From Streptomyces erythrochromogenes (GTDB lineage Bacteria; Actinomycetota; Actinomycetes; Streptomycetales; Streptomycetaceae), in contig NZ_CP108036.1 in assembly GCF_036170895.1 (NCBI RefSeq), positions 5,325,501 through 5,389,500 on the forward strand: a stretch of 64,000 bases of DNA, read 5' to 3'. Below the pieces are notes generated by a model. The model had not been told where the DNA came from, did not search any database, and saw only the letters and a program-made list of their open reading frames with translations. Made by a program: the position numbers and the translations under genes. Below, piece by piece: positions 53,089 through 61,343 of this stretch (position 1 is the stretch's first letter; each line of letters opens with the position of its first letter).

Positions 53089-54494
53089 GCGTCCTCCGTC
53101 CCCGGCCCGTCGGGCCGCTCTTCCCGGTGCTGCTGTTGCTGTTGTTCGGGCCGGTGCTGCGGCACCAGCGACTCCGCCGCCGCCTGCTGGTAGCGCAGGA
53201 CGGCCTGTTCGGCGGCCCGCAGGTCGCAGGGCGCGCTCCACAGCATCCGCCGGGCCGTGTCGTACCTCTCGATCAGCAGGGGGTCCTCCGCCAGGCCGTG
53301 GCGGGCGACCTTCGCCTTGTAGGCGTCGAGACGCCCGCGCAGCTCGGCGCGAACGGCCAGCGGAGCCGTCACCGCGGTCAACGATTCACGGGCCCTGCGC
53401 AGTTCCTCCTCAGCCCGCTCCTCCAGGGATTCCAGCAGCGGCGACAGCCGGTGCCAGCGCGCGTGGCGCCGGTGGTCGGCCGCCGCCGCGAGCTGCTCCT
53501 GGAGCACCGTCGGCGGGCCGCTGACCACGGGCACCTCGGACGCGGCGATCTTCGCCAGCACCTCGCCGCGCGCCGTCCGCGCCTCCGCCAGGGTCCGGTC
53601 GGCCCGCGAGAGCACGTCGCGCAGGCTGATCAGCCGCTGCTCGGCGTCCTGCCGTACGGCCAGCACCGCCTCGACCTCGCGGCGTACGTCCTCCAGCGCG
53701 AGCGCGGCCCGGTCGTAGCGACCGGTGTCGGGGCGGCCGCCGCCGGGCGCGGAACTCCCGGCGGCGGGCCGCCAGAAGGCCAGCGGATCCGCGATCACCT
53801 GGGCGCGCAGGTCCGTCAGCTCGGCGGTGATGTACTCCAGGTCGTCGCCCGAGGGGTGTTCGCCCGGGCGCACGCCCACCGAGTGGGCCAGCGAACGGGT
53901 GCGGTGCAGCTCGGCGGCGAGCAGGTCGATACGGGCGGGCAGCGCCGACCAGACGGCGTCGGCCGCGACCACCACGTCCAGCGAACGCGCGTAGAGGTCG
54001 TTCATCCGGGTCACGAGCTCGGCGAGGGAGAGCCGCTCCGCCAGTGCGGCGCCCTCGGCGGCGGCCCCGGCGATCAGGACCCCGGGCCCGCGCAGCCGCT
54101 CGGTCAGCTCGATCAGCTCGTCGCGGCCCGGCCAGCGGCGCCGCTCACGGATCTCCCGGGCGGCGGTCAGCGCCCCGCTGTAGGCGTCGAAGTACGTCCA
54201 CAGCCGGGTGATGTCCGCGTCGGCGCCGGCCCACCGCTCCTTGGTGAGGCCGGTCAGCGCGGCGCCCTCCAGCAGCCGGCGCCCGGCGTGGTCCTGGAGG
54301 GCGAGCAGCGAGGTCTCGACGGCCTCGTGCTCGGCGCCCAGCCTGGTCAGGGCGCGGTCGACGCCGTCCCGGTCCATCACTGCAGACCCCGCCTCCACCG
54401 ACTGTGCCTCCGCTTCCGCCGCCGCCTCCGTGTTCGCTTCCGTGTGCCCCTCCGTGTCCGACCTCGCGCCCGGTCCCGTGCCCGAAATCGCCAC
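53085..54494 (-). CDS. Helical coiled-coil-rich protein of unknown function in the PknG operon
   Basis: A 469-residue soluble protein, almost entirely helical with heptad-like stretches (VRREVEAVLAVRQDAEQRLI, TLAEARTARGEVLAKIAASE, ESLEERAEEELRRARESLTA). A polyglutamine run sits near the C-terminus. It has no enzyme motifs. It lies between glnH and pknG, overlaps pknG by 4 bp and begins 5 bp after the glnH stop. No equivalent lies between them in mycobacteria. GTG 54494 is used; the conserved-looking body may start at ATG 54380. It could be an adaptor between membrane sensor and kinase. Confidence 0.75.
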   Translation of the reverse strand: MAISGTGPGARSDTEGHTEANTEAAAEAEAQSVEAGSAVMDRDGVDRALTRLGAEHEAVETSLLALQDHAGRRLLEGAALTGLTKERWAGADADITRLWTYFDAYSGALTAAREIRERRRWPGRDELIELTERLRGPGVLIAGAAAEGAALAERLSLAELVTRMNDLYARSLDVVVAADAVWSALPARIDLLAAELHRTRSLAHSVGVRPGEHPSGDDLEYITAELTDLRAQVIADPLAFWRPAAGSSAPGGGRPDTGRYDRAALALEDVRREVEAVLAVRQDAEQRLISLRDVLSRADRTLAEARTARGEVLAKIAASEVPVVSGPPTVLQEQLAAAADHRRHARWHRLSPLLESLEERAEEELRRARESLTAVTAPLAVRAELRGRLDAYKAKVARHGLAEDPLLIERYDTARRMLWSAPCDLRAAEQAVLRYQQAAAESLVPQHRPEQQQQQHREERPDGPGTEDA

Positions 54495-54499
54495 CGGCC

Positions 54500-55594
54500 T
54501 CAGCCGTCCCGGTACTTGGGCGCGGGCGGTCCGGTCACGCCGGGCAGCACGGGCTGGAGGTGCTTGAGGTACGCCTTCATCCACGGGCTGTCATTGCCGC
54601 CCGCGCGGTAGTTCTCCAGCACCTTGTTGACCCGGCGGACCAGGTCGGGGGCGTCCTTGTTCATCGCGACCCCGTAGAACTCGCGGGTGAAGGGCGAGCC
54701 CACCAGCCGCACCGAGGGGTCCTGCGCCGCCTGGCCGGCGGCGAGCGCGTTGTCCGTGATGATGCCGTCGACCTCGGCCAGCTGGAGCCGGACCAGGCAG
54801 TCGAGCTGGTTGGCCACGGTGACCGGGGCCGCGCCGTAGGACTGGGCCTTGAGCGCGCTCTCGGCGGTGGAACCGGCCGCGACGCAGATCCGCTTGTCCT
54901 TCAGCGAGGCGTCGTACCCGGTGATCGGCGAGCCCTTGGGGGCCAGCACCTGCTGCCCGGCCTCGAAGTAGGCCGTCGAGAAGGCGACGTCCTCCAGCCG
55001 CTTGCAGTTGACGGTCATGGTGCGCACGACGATGTCGACGCGGCCCTCCTGGAGGGCGGGGATGCGCTGGCTCGTCGGGATGGCCCGGTAGATGACCGCG
55101 TTCTCGTCGCCCAGGATGTCCTTTGCGATGGCCTTGACCAGGTCGATGTCGAAGCCGTCCAGGCGGCCGCCCTCCGCGGTCTGGTTGCGGTACCCCCAGC
55201 GGAAGCTGTTCTGGTCCACGCCCGCGACGAGCTTGCCCGCCGCCTTGATCCGCGCGATGGCCGCCCCGTCCACGTCGGACGGGCGCAGGCTGGCCTCGGG
55301 GTCCTGGCAGGTGTCCGAGAGGACCCAGGGCGCCGCCGGGGCCGCCGGGGCCGGCCCGCGGGCGGGCACACCGGGTGTGGTGTCCGGAGTCGCGTGGGCC
55401 AGCGGCAGCAGCACGACCGCGGCCGTCATGGCGCAGGCGACGGCCATCGCGCTCACACCGCCCCAGCCGCGCAGCCGGCGCGCGGCCCGCCGGACTCCGG
55501 GCACCGAGCCCGGGGCACGTGTGCGGACCTCGTGCTCCTCGTACTCCTCATGGCCTTCGGCGGCCCGCCTCGCCCGTATCCGCATCGCTCTCAC
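54500..55594 (-). CDS. glnH: GlnH-like amino-acid-binding protein, membrane-anchored
   Basis: A 364-residue SBP_bac_3 protein. Residues 1-65 hold a charged cytoplasmic start (EEYEEHEVRTRA) and one membrane segment (SAMAVACAMTAAVVLLPL). The binding domain follows with KLVAGVDQNSFRWGYRN, LDGFDIDLVKAIAKDILG, GRVDIVVRTMTVNCKRLEDV and EVDGIITDNALAAG. In mycobacteria the equivalent GlnH senses aspartate and glutamate and signals through GlnX to PknG. GTG 55594 overlaps the glnX stop in GTGA. It has no ABC transporter genes beside it, so its role is sensing rather than uptake. Confidence 0.88.
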   Translation of the reverse strand: MRAMRIRARRAAEGHEEYEEHEVRTRAPGSVPGVRRAARRLRGWGGVSAMAVACAMTAAVVLLPLAHATPDTTPGVPARGPAPAAPAAPWVLSDTCQDPEASLRPSDVDGAAIARIKAAGKLVAGVDQNSFRWGYRNQTAEGGRLDGFDIDLVKAIAKDILGDENAVIYRAIPTSQRIPALQEGRVDIVVRTMTVNCKRLEDVAFSTAYFEAGQQVLAPKGSPITGYDASLKDKRICVAAGSTAESALKAQSYGAAPVTVANQLDCLVRLQLAEVDGIITDNALAAGQAAQDPSVRLVGSPFTREFYGVAMNKDAPDLVRRVNKVLENYRAGGNDSPWMKAYLKHLQPVLPGVTGPPAPKYRDG

Positions 55595-57000
55595 CTGTAC
55601 TCCGAAAGCCTGCGCCCGATACCGAGCAGGGCTGCTGTCGCGCCGATGACCACCAGTACCGCCGAGCCCGTCACCAGGCCGCCCAGCGCGCCCAGACCGT
55701 CCTGGGCGGCGCGGGTGAACTCCCGCTGCTCGTGGGCGACGGCCTGTTCCAGGGAGGCGTCCACCGTGTCGAAGGCGGCGCCGCTGCTCTCCTTGTGCTG
55801 CGCGTCCCCGACGACCTGCGGCAGCGCGGCTTCGTAGTCGCCCTTCAAGTCCGCCTCCCGGGCCGCCGTGTGCCGCTGCTTCCACTGCTCGACGCCGTCC
55901 ACGGCCCGGCCCACGGGCGTCCGGCCGTCGTCGTCGTCGGCCAGCCGCAGCGCGGTCGCGAGCCCCGCGTCCAGCTGCTTCATGTTGTTCGTGAAGTCCA
56001 CGTCGTACTTGTCTGACTTCTTGTCCTCGGCCAGTACGGCGCCCCGCGCGATCAGTGTCAGGTTCTCACTCGCCCGGGCCTGGAGGGAGGCGATCCGCGC
56101 GTCGTTGAGCACCTTCATCGACTCCTGCCCGTCCGTGCGGGCTTCACTCAGCGAGGAACGCGCCACCGTGTGGCCGACGGACAGCCAGAGCAGCACCACC
56201 ACGGAGGCGGCGGTCGCGGCCACCAGCCCGTGGTTGAAGACCCGGTTCGTGTGGCGGTAGTTGCGCCGCTGCGCCCACACCAGGGCGGCCACGGCCAGCA
56301 CGCCGAGGCCCAGCGAACCCAGCGGCCAGGACCGGGCGGCGTCGTCGTCGGTGTGCAGCCGGCGGGTCTCCGCCTCGTACAGCCGCTGGGCGGCGGGCAG
56401 CAGCTGGGTGGTCATCTGTTCGTTGGCGTAACGGAGGTACGCGCCGCCCAGCGGCAGGCCCTGCCGGTTGGTGGCCCGGGCCTGCTCGATCAGGCCGGTG
56501 TAGCGCGGCAGCTGCTCGCTCAGCAGGGTGATCTGCTCGCGGGACTCCTTGCTGCCGCCGGTGTTGGCGGCGGCGCTCACCAGCAGGCGGGACGCGTTGG
56601 CGATGTCCTTCTCGTAGCGCTGGCGGACCTCGCGCGGCTCCTGCGCGCCGAGGAGGAACCCGCTGGAGGAGGTGGTGTCGGCGTCGGCGAGGGAGCGGTA
56701 GATGCTGGCCGCGTCCGCGCTCAGCGGCTGGCTGCGGCCCACCACGTCGTCGGCGGCGGTGGCCCGGGCGGAGATCTCCCACACGCTCACCGTGCCGAAC
56801 AGCACGATCAGGGCGGCCAGTACCGCGCCGATGATCCGCAGCCGGCCCGGTTCGGTGGTGGCGGCCTCGCGCAGCCGCTGCACTCCCTCGGACCAGGCGG
56901 TGCGCCGCCCCGGCGGCCCGTCGGGCGGCGACGCCGGCGCGCCGGCGGGCGGCGCGGAGACACCACCCCCGGGCGCGGGCGCGCGTGATGTGATCGCCAC
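55591..57000 (-). CDS. glnX: GlnX-like four-helix membrane sensor
   Basis: A 469-residue membrane protein with four hydrophobic helices (about 53-73 LRIIGAVLAALIVLFGTVSV, 225-245 LGSLGLGVLAVAALVWAQ, 262-282 LVAATAASVVVLLWLSVG and the C-terminal GLVTGSAVLVVIGATAALLG). Two helical extracellular domains lie between helices 1-2 and 3-4, with coiled-coil character. It is the start of the operon and the counterpart of mycobacterial GlnX, which passes the GlnH signal across the membrane. GTG 57000 has GGGGGAGG 5 bp upstream. The N-terminal 40 residues are proline-rich and cytoplasmic. Confidence 0.85.
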   Translation of the reverse strand: MAITSRAPAPGGGVSAPPAGAPASPPDGPPGRRTAWSEGVQRLREAATTEPGRLRIIGAVLAALIVLFGTVSVWEISARATAADDVVGRSQPLSADAASIYRSLADADTTSSSGFLLGAQEPREVRQRYEKDIANASRLLVSAAANTGGSKESREQITLLSEQLPRYTGLIEQARATNRQGLPLGGAYLRYANEQMTTQLLPAAQRLYEAETRRLHTDDDAARSWPLGSLGLGVLAVAALVWAQRRNYRHTNRVFNHGLVAATAASVVVLLWLSVGHTVARSSLSEARTDGQESMKVLNDARIASLQARASENLTLIARGAVLAEDKKSDKYDVDFTNNMKQLDAGLATALRLADDDDGRTPVGRAVDGVEQWKQRHTAAREADLKGDYEAALPQVVGDAQHKESSGAAFDTVDASLEQAVAHEQREFTRAAQDGLGALGGLVTGSAVLVVIGATAALLGIGRRLSEYR

Positions 57001-57209
57001 CGTGACCTCCCCCTCGGTCCTGTCGTCCCCCGGCCGGCGCCGGGGGATGCCCCTGCGCAGCAGCAGTATGGCCGTAGTGCCGGTGGACCACAGCACCCGG
57101 TGCTGGATCCGGGGCGATCCGCCCCCGCGGGTGCCTTTCGTCACCCCTTCACCGTCAATACGTCCTTACGGCCGTAACGGTTCCAGACCGGGCGCCTTCC
57201 GGGGCGGGT
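57001..57209. promoter_or_regulatory. Promoter region of the glnX-pknG operon
   Basis: This 209-bp gap holds a perfect 12-bp palindrome TTACGGCCGTAA (57166-57177), and on the minus strand a TTGACG (57158-57153) downstream of it. They are candidates for operator and -35 of the glnX operon. No terminator hairpin of note was seen for csnK. Confidence 0.4.
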
Positions 57210-58217
57210 TCAACCGAAATGGGCACGGAGTTTTCCGTGGGCCTCCGCCGGAGCCCCGAGCGCGTCCAGGCCGAGCAGTCCGGCGCCCAGCACCGGAGGC
57301 GCCGTGACCACCGTGATCCGGACACGCGGGGCCCGTTCGGCGAGGCCCGCCGCGATCCGGTCGTCGAGCCCCGGGTGCCGGGCCGCCAGCACCCCGCCGC
57401 CCAGCACCACCGGTACCTCCTCGTCCAACAGGCCCAGGCGGCCCAGCGCCACCACGGCCATGGCCACGACCTCGTCGGCCTGGCGGTGCACCAGCGAGAG
57501 CGCCACCGGGTCCCCGGCGGCGGCCACCTCGAACAGCACCGGGGTCAGTTCGTGCCGCCGGCCGGCCGGCACGTCCCCCAGGTGCACGGCCTCGATCAGC
57601 GAGGCCATCGAGTCGTGGCCGAGGCGGGCGGGCAGCGCCCGGGCCAGCTCCGTCGCCGCGCCCCGCCCGTCCTCCGCCCGGGCCGCGAACCACAGGGCCT
57701 CCTCGGCCAGTCCGCCCCCGCCGCCCCAGTCGCCGGAGATCCGCCCGACCGCGGGGAAGCGCGCGGTCCGCCCGTCCGGGGTCATCCCGACGCAGTTGAT
57801 GCCCGCCCCGCACACCACCGCGACGCCCCGCGGCTCGGCGCCCGGCGGCAGGCCGGCGCGCAGCAGTGCGAAGGTGTCGTTGCGCACCGCGGTGGCGCGC
57901 CCCCAGCCGCGGCGCCCGATCTCGTCCGCCAGCCGCCGCTCCTCCACGGGGAAGTCGGCGTTGGCGAGGCAGGCCGACACGTGCTCGGCGACGGGCCCGG
58001 ACCCGCCGCCGGCGGCCACCCCAGCCGAGGCCAGCGCCTCGGCCAGGACGTCCACGGCCGCGGCCACCCCGGTGCGGGGCGGCTGGAAACCCCCGGCCTG
58101 CCCGGTGGCCAGCACGGACCCGTCGGGGCCGATGAGCGCGACGTCCGTCTTGCTGTTGCCCGCGTCGATCGCGAGGACCGGGGGGAGGGGCAGGCGGGTC
58201 ACGCGGGTCACGCCCAT
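57210..58217 (-). CDS. csnK: BadF/BadG/BcrA/BcrD-type sugar kinase, csnK
   Basis: A 335-residue actin-fold (ASKHA) kinase. The phosphate-1 block is VLAIDAGNSKTDVALIGPDG, followed by CGAGINCVGMTPDGR, RISGDWGGGGGLAEEALWFA and VLGGGVLAA. It is the N-acetylglucosamine-kinase-like type. It follows csnH by a 10-bp overlap and closes the csnR-csnE-csnF-csnG-csnH-csnK operon. It probably phosphorylates the glucosamine (or similar) freed by the GH4 enzyme. ATG 58217 has AAGGAG 8 bp upstream. Confidence 0.85.
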   Translation of the reverse strand: MGVTRVTRLPLPPVLAIDAGNSKTDVALIGPDGSVLATGQAGGFQPPRTGVAAAVDVLAEALASAGVAAGGGSGPVAEHVSACLANADFPVEERRLADEIGRRGWGRATAVRNDTFALLRAGLPPGAEPRGVAVVCGAGINCVGMTPDGRTARFPAVGRISGDWGGGGGLAEEALWFAARAEDGRGAATELARALPARLGHDSMASLIEAVHLGDVPAGRRHELTPVLFEVAAAGDPVALSLVHRQADEVVAMAVVALGRLGLLDEEVPVVLGGGVLAARHPGLDDRIAAGLAERAPRVRITVVTAPPVLGAGLLGLDALGAPAEAHGKLRAHFG

Positions 58218-59482
58218 GGCAGGTGCTCCTTGTTGTGGGCGAGGAGCCGGTCGGTCAGCCCTTCGGCCAGGTCGTACTGGCCGATGAGCGGGTGTGCCAG
58301 CAGCGCCTTGAACACCCGCTCGCGGCCGCCGCGCAGGGCCGCGTCCAGCGCGAGGTCCTCGTACGCCGTCACGTGCGAGACCAGCCCGGCGAACAGCGGG
58401 TCCAGGCGCGGCACCGGGAGCGGTACGGGCCCGGAGCCGCCGGTGGCGCGGACGCGCGCCTGGACCTCGACGACGGCGTCGTCGGGCAGGAAGGGCAGTG
58501 CGCCGTTGTTGGACGTGTTGACCACCTGCACGTCCGTGCCGCCGCCGCCCAGCAGGGCGGCCGCCAGGTCCACGGCCGCCTCCGAGTAGAAGGCGCCGCC
58601 CCGCTTCGCCAGCAGCGCGGGCTTCTCGTCGAGCGCCGGATCCGCGTACAGGGCCAGCAGTTCGCGCTCCATCGCGGCGACCTCCGCGGCCCGCGAGGGC
58701 TTGGTGCCCAGCTCCCGTACGACCTCGTCGTGGGAGTAGAAGTAGCGCAGGTAGTACGAGGGGACGACGCCGAGCCGGTCCAGCACGGCCCGCGGCAGCC
58801 GCAGGTCCGACGCGACGGCCTCCCCGTGCGCGGCCAGCAGCCCGGGCAGCAGGTCCTCGCCGTCCGGGCCGCCCCGGCGCACGCCCAGTTCCCAGGTGAG
58901 GTGGTTGAGGCCGACGTGGTCCAGGTGGACGTCGGACGGGGCCAGTTCCAGCAGGGCGGCGAACTTCCGCTGGAGGCCGATGGCGACGTTGCACAGCCCG
59001 ACGGCCTTGTGCCCGGCCCGCAGGAGGGCCCGGGTGACGATCCCGACCGGGTTGGTGAAGTCGATGATCCAGGCGTCGGGGCTGGCCCGGCGGACCCGTT
59101 CGGCGATGTCGAGGACCACGGGGACGGTGCGCAGGGCCTTGGCGAGCCCGCCCGCGCCGGTGGTCTCCTGGCCGACGCAGCCGCACTCCAGGGGCCAGGT
59201 CTCGTCCTGGAGCCGGGCGGCCTGTCCGCCGACGCGCAGCTGGAGGAGGACGGCGTCGGCCCCGGCGACGCCCGCGTCGAGGTCGGTGGTCGTGGTGACC
59301 AGGCCGGCGTGGTCCTGCCGGGTGAAGATCCGGCGGGCCAGGGCGCCGATCAGCTCCAGCCGCTCGGTGGCCGGGTCGATCAGCACCAGCTCCTCGACCG
59401 GCAGGGTGTCGCGCAGCCGCGCGAAGCCGTCGATGAGTTCGGGGGTGTAGGTGGAACCGCCGCCCACCACTGCGAGTTTCAA
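58208..59482 (-). CDS. csnH: GH4-family glycosidase (csnH)
   Basis: A 424-residue glycoside hydrolase family 4 enzyme, the NAD- and Mn-dependent type. N-terminal Rossmann motif: LKLAVVGGGSTYTPELIDGF; NAD/metal motifs: TNPVGIVTRALL, GLCNVAIGLQRKF (Cys ligand) and GLNHLTWELGVR. It hydrolyses by redox elimination, unusual among glycosidases. In the csnR-K type operon it probably cleaves imported glucosamine oligosaccharides. TTG 59482 has AAAGG 9 bp upstream; the permease stop lies 5 bp before it. Confidence 0.87.
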   Translation of the reverse strand: MKLAVVGGGSTYTPELIDGFARLRDTLPVEELVLIDPATERLELIGALARRIFTRQDHAGLVTTTTDLDAGVAGADAVLLQLRVGGQAARLQDETWPLECGCVGQETTGAGGLAKALRTVPVVLDIAERVRRASPDAWIIDFTNPVGIVTRALLRAGHKAVGLCNVAIGLQRKFAALLELAPSDVHLDHVGLNHLTWELGVRRGGPDGEDLLPGLLAAHGEAVASDLRLPRAVLDRLGVVPSYYLRYFYSHDEVVRELGTKPSRAAEVAAMERELLALYADPALDEKPALLAKRGGAFYSEAAVDLAAALLGGGGTDVQVVNTSNNGALPFLPDDAVVEVQARVRATGGSGPVPLPVPRLDPLFAGLVSHVTAYEDLALDAALRGGRERVFKALLAHPLIGQYDLAEGLTDRLLAHNKEHLPWA

Positions 59483-59487
59483 CGTCG

Positions 59488-60399
59488 TCAGCCTTTCACG
59501 CCGGTCAGGGTGACTCCCTCGACGAACGCCTTCTGGGCGAAGAAGAAGAGGACGATCACCGGGGCCATGACCAGCACGGTCGCGGCCATGGTCAGGTTCC
59601 AGTTGGTGTGGTGCGCCCCCTTGAAGGACTCCAGTCCGTAACTGAGGGTCCAGGCGGCGGGGTTGTCGGAGGCGTAGATCTGGGGGCCGAAGTAGTCGTT
59701 CCAGGCGCAGAAGAACTGGAACAGTGCGACGGCCGCGATCCCGGGCCTGGCCATCGGCACGACCACGCGCAGCAGGGTGCGGACCTCGCCGCAGCCGTCC
59801 ACGCGCGCCGCGTCCAGGTACTCGTCGGGGATGGTCAGCAGGAACTGGCGCAGCAGGAAGATCGAGAAGGCGTCGCCGAAGGCCATCGGGACGATCAGCG
59901 GCCACAGGCTGCCCGACAGGTCGAGCTGCCTGGCCCAGAAGAGGTACATGGGGATGACCACCACCTGCGGCGGCAGCATCATCATCGCGACCACCAGCAT
60001 CAGCGACAGGTTGCGCCCGCGGAAGCGGAACTTGGCGAGCGCGTACGCGACGGGCACGGAGGAGACCACGGTCAACAGGGTGCCCAGTCCCGCGTACAGG
60101 AGCGTGTTGCGCCACCAGGTCAGGAAGCCCGGGGTGTGCCACACCTGGGCGTAGTTGCCCCACTCCCAGGTGTCGGGCCACAGGTCGCGGGTCAGCGCCT
60201 GCCGGTCGCCCATCAGGGAGGTGAGCAGGAGGAACACGAAGGGGAGGACGAAGAAGAGGGCGGCGGCCACGCCGAGCGAGTGCACCGCGATCCAGTGCAG
60301 TACGGCTTTTCGGCGGTGGGCGCCCCCTGTCCGTTGCGTGTCCGCGGGCCGTTGCGTGTCCGCGGGCCGGAGCGTGCCCGTGGTCCGGTTCGTGCTCAT
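59488..60399 (-). CDS. csnG: Carbohydrate ABC transporter permease (csnG)
   Basis: A 303-residue inner-membrane permease of the MalG-like CUT1 family, with six hydrophobic helices. The EAA loop is EYLDAARVDGCGEVRTLLRV. The N-terminus has the duplicated motif RPADTQRPADTQR, encoded by an exact 18-bp tandem repeat (60331-60366). It overlaps csnF by 4 bp (ATGA). It pairs with csnF as a heterodimer; the ATPase (probably MsiK) is encoded elsewhere. Confidence 0.9.
   Translation of the reverse strand: MSTNRTTGTLRPADTQRPADTQRTGGAHRRKAVLHWIAVHSLGVAAALFFVLPFVFLLLTSLMGDRQALTRDLWPDTWEWGNYAQVWHTPGFLTWWRNTLLYAGLGTLLTVVSSVPVAYALAKFRFRGRNLSLMLVVAMMMLPPQVVVIPMYLFWARQLDLSGSLWPLIVPMAFGDAFSIFLLRQFLLTIPDEYLDAARVDGCGEVRTLLRVVVPMARPGIAAVALFQFFCAWNDYFGPQIYASDNPAAWTLSYGLESFKGAHHTNWNLTMAATVLVMAPVIVLFFFAQKAFVEGVTLTGVKG
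60331..60366. repeat. 18-bp exact tandem duplication in csnG
   Basis: CCGTTGCGTGTCCGCGGG is present twice, at 60331-60348 and 60349-60366, in the 5' end of csnG (read on the minus strand). It duplicates the six residues RPADTQ in the cytoplasmic N-terminal tail, so it should not disturb the membrane domain. Confidence 0.9.
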
Positions 60400-61340
60400 C
60401 GTCCTGCTCCGATCAGACCGCCACGGCGCCGCATCAGGAGTGCGGTGAAGGCCATGGAGAGGGCGAACAGGACCAGTGCCACGACGCACGCTGCGCCGTA
60501 GTCGAAGCGCTGGAAGCCGAGGTTGTGGACGAGCTGGGGCAGGGTCAGGGTGGACCGGTCCGGGTAGCCCGGCTCCAACTGCTGGCCGGAACCGCCGATC
60601 ACCCCGGCCGCGACCTTCCCCGCCACCAGCGGCTGGGTGTAGTACTGCATGGCCTGGATGACCCCGGTGACCACGGCGAACATGATGATCGGCGAGATGT
60701 TGGGCAGGGTGATGTGGCGCAGCCGCGCCCAGGCCCCGGCGCCGTCCAGCTCGGCCGCCTCGTACTGCTCCTTCGGTACGTCGAGCAGCGCGGCCATGAA
60801 GATGACCATCAGGTCGCCGACCCCCCACAGGGCGAGGGCGGTCAGCGCGGGCTTGGACCAGTCGGCGTCGGTGAACCAGCCGGGGGCGGGCAGTCCCACC
60901 GCGTCCAGCAGGGTGTTGGCGGGTCCGGTCCCGGGGTTGAGGAGGAAGACGAAGGCCAGGGTCGCGGCGACCGGCGGCGCCAGGTAGGGCAGGTAGAAGA
61001 GGGTCCGGAAGACCCCGACCCCGGTCTTGATCTTCGTGGCGAGCAGGCCGACGCCCAGGCCGAAGACCACGCGGCAGCTCACCATCACCACCACCAGCCA
61101 CAGGGTGTTGCGCATCGCCGGCCAGAACAGCGGATAGTCGGTGAAGACGTAGCTCCAGTTGTCCGCGCCGTTGAAGGCGGGCGGGCGGAAGCCGTCGTAC
61201 TTCGTGAAGGAGAAGTACACGGTGGACAGCAGGGGGTAGGCGAAGAAGACCGAGAAGCCGATCAGCCAGGGGGACATGAAGGCCGCGGTCCGCAGGGCGG
61301 ACCGCAGGCGCTTCGACCGCGGGGCGCGGGCGGCGGACAC
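60396..61340 (-). CDS. csnF: Carbohydrate ABC transporter permease (csnF)
   Basis: A 314-residue MalF-like CUT1 permease with six helices (first: FMSPWLIGFSVFFAYPLLST). The EAA loop is EQYEAAELDGAGAWARLRHI with TLPNISPII. It overlaps csnG in ATGA and follows csnE with a 3-bp gap, with GGAG 8 bp before the GTG start at 61340. Together with csnE and csnG it imports sugar, by operon analogy chitosan-derived glucosamine oligosaccharides. Confidence 0.9.
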   Translation of the reverse strand: MSAARAPRSKRLRSALRTAAFMSPWLIGFSVFFAYPLLSTVYFSFTKYDGFRPPAFNGADNWSYVFTDYPLFWPAMRNTLWLVVVMVSCRVVFGLGVGLLATKIKTGVGVFRTLFYLPYLAPPVAATLAFVFLLNPGTGPANTLLDAVGLPAPGWFTDADWSKPALTALALWGVGDLMVIFMAALLDVPKEQYEAAELDGAGAWARLRHITLPNISPIIMFAVVTGVIQAMQYYTQPLVAGKVAAGVIGGSGQQLEPGYPDRSTLTLPQLVHNLGFQRFDYGAACVVALVLFALSMAFTALLMRRRGGLIGAGR

Positions 61341-61343
61341 CGG

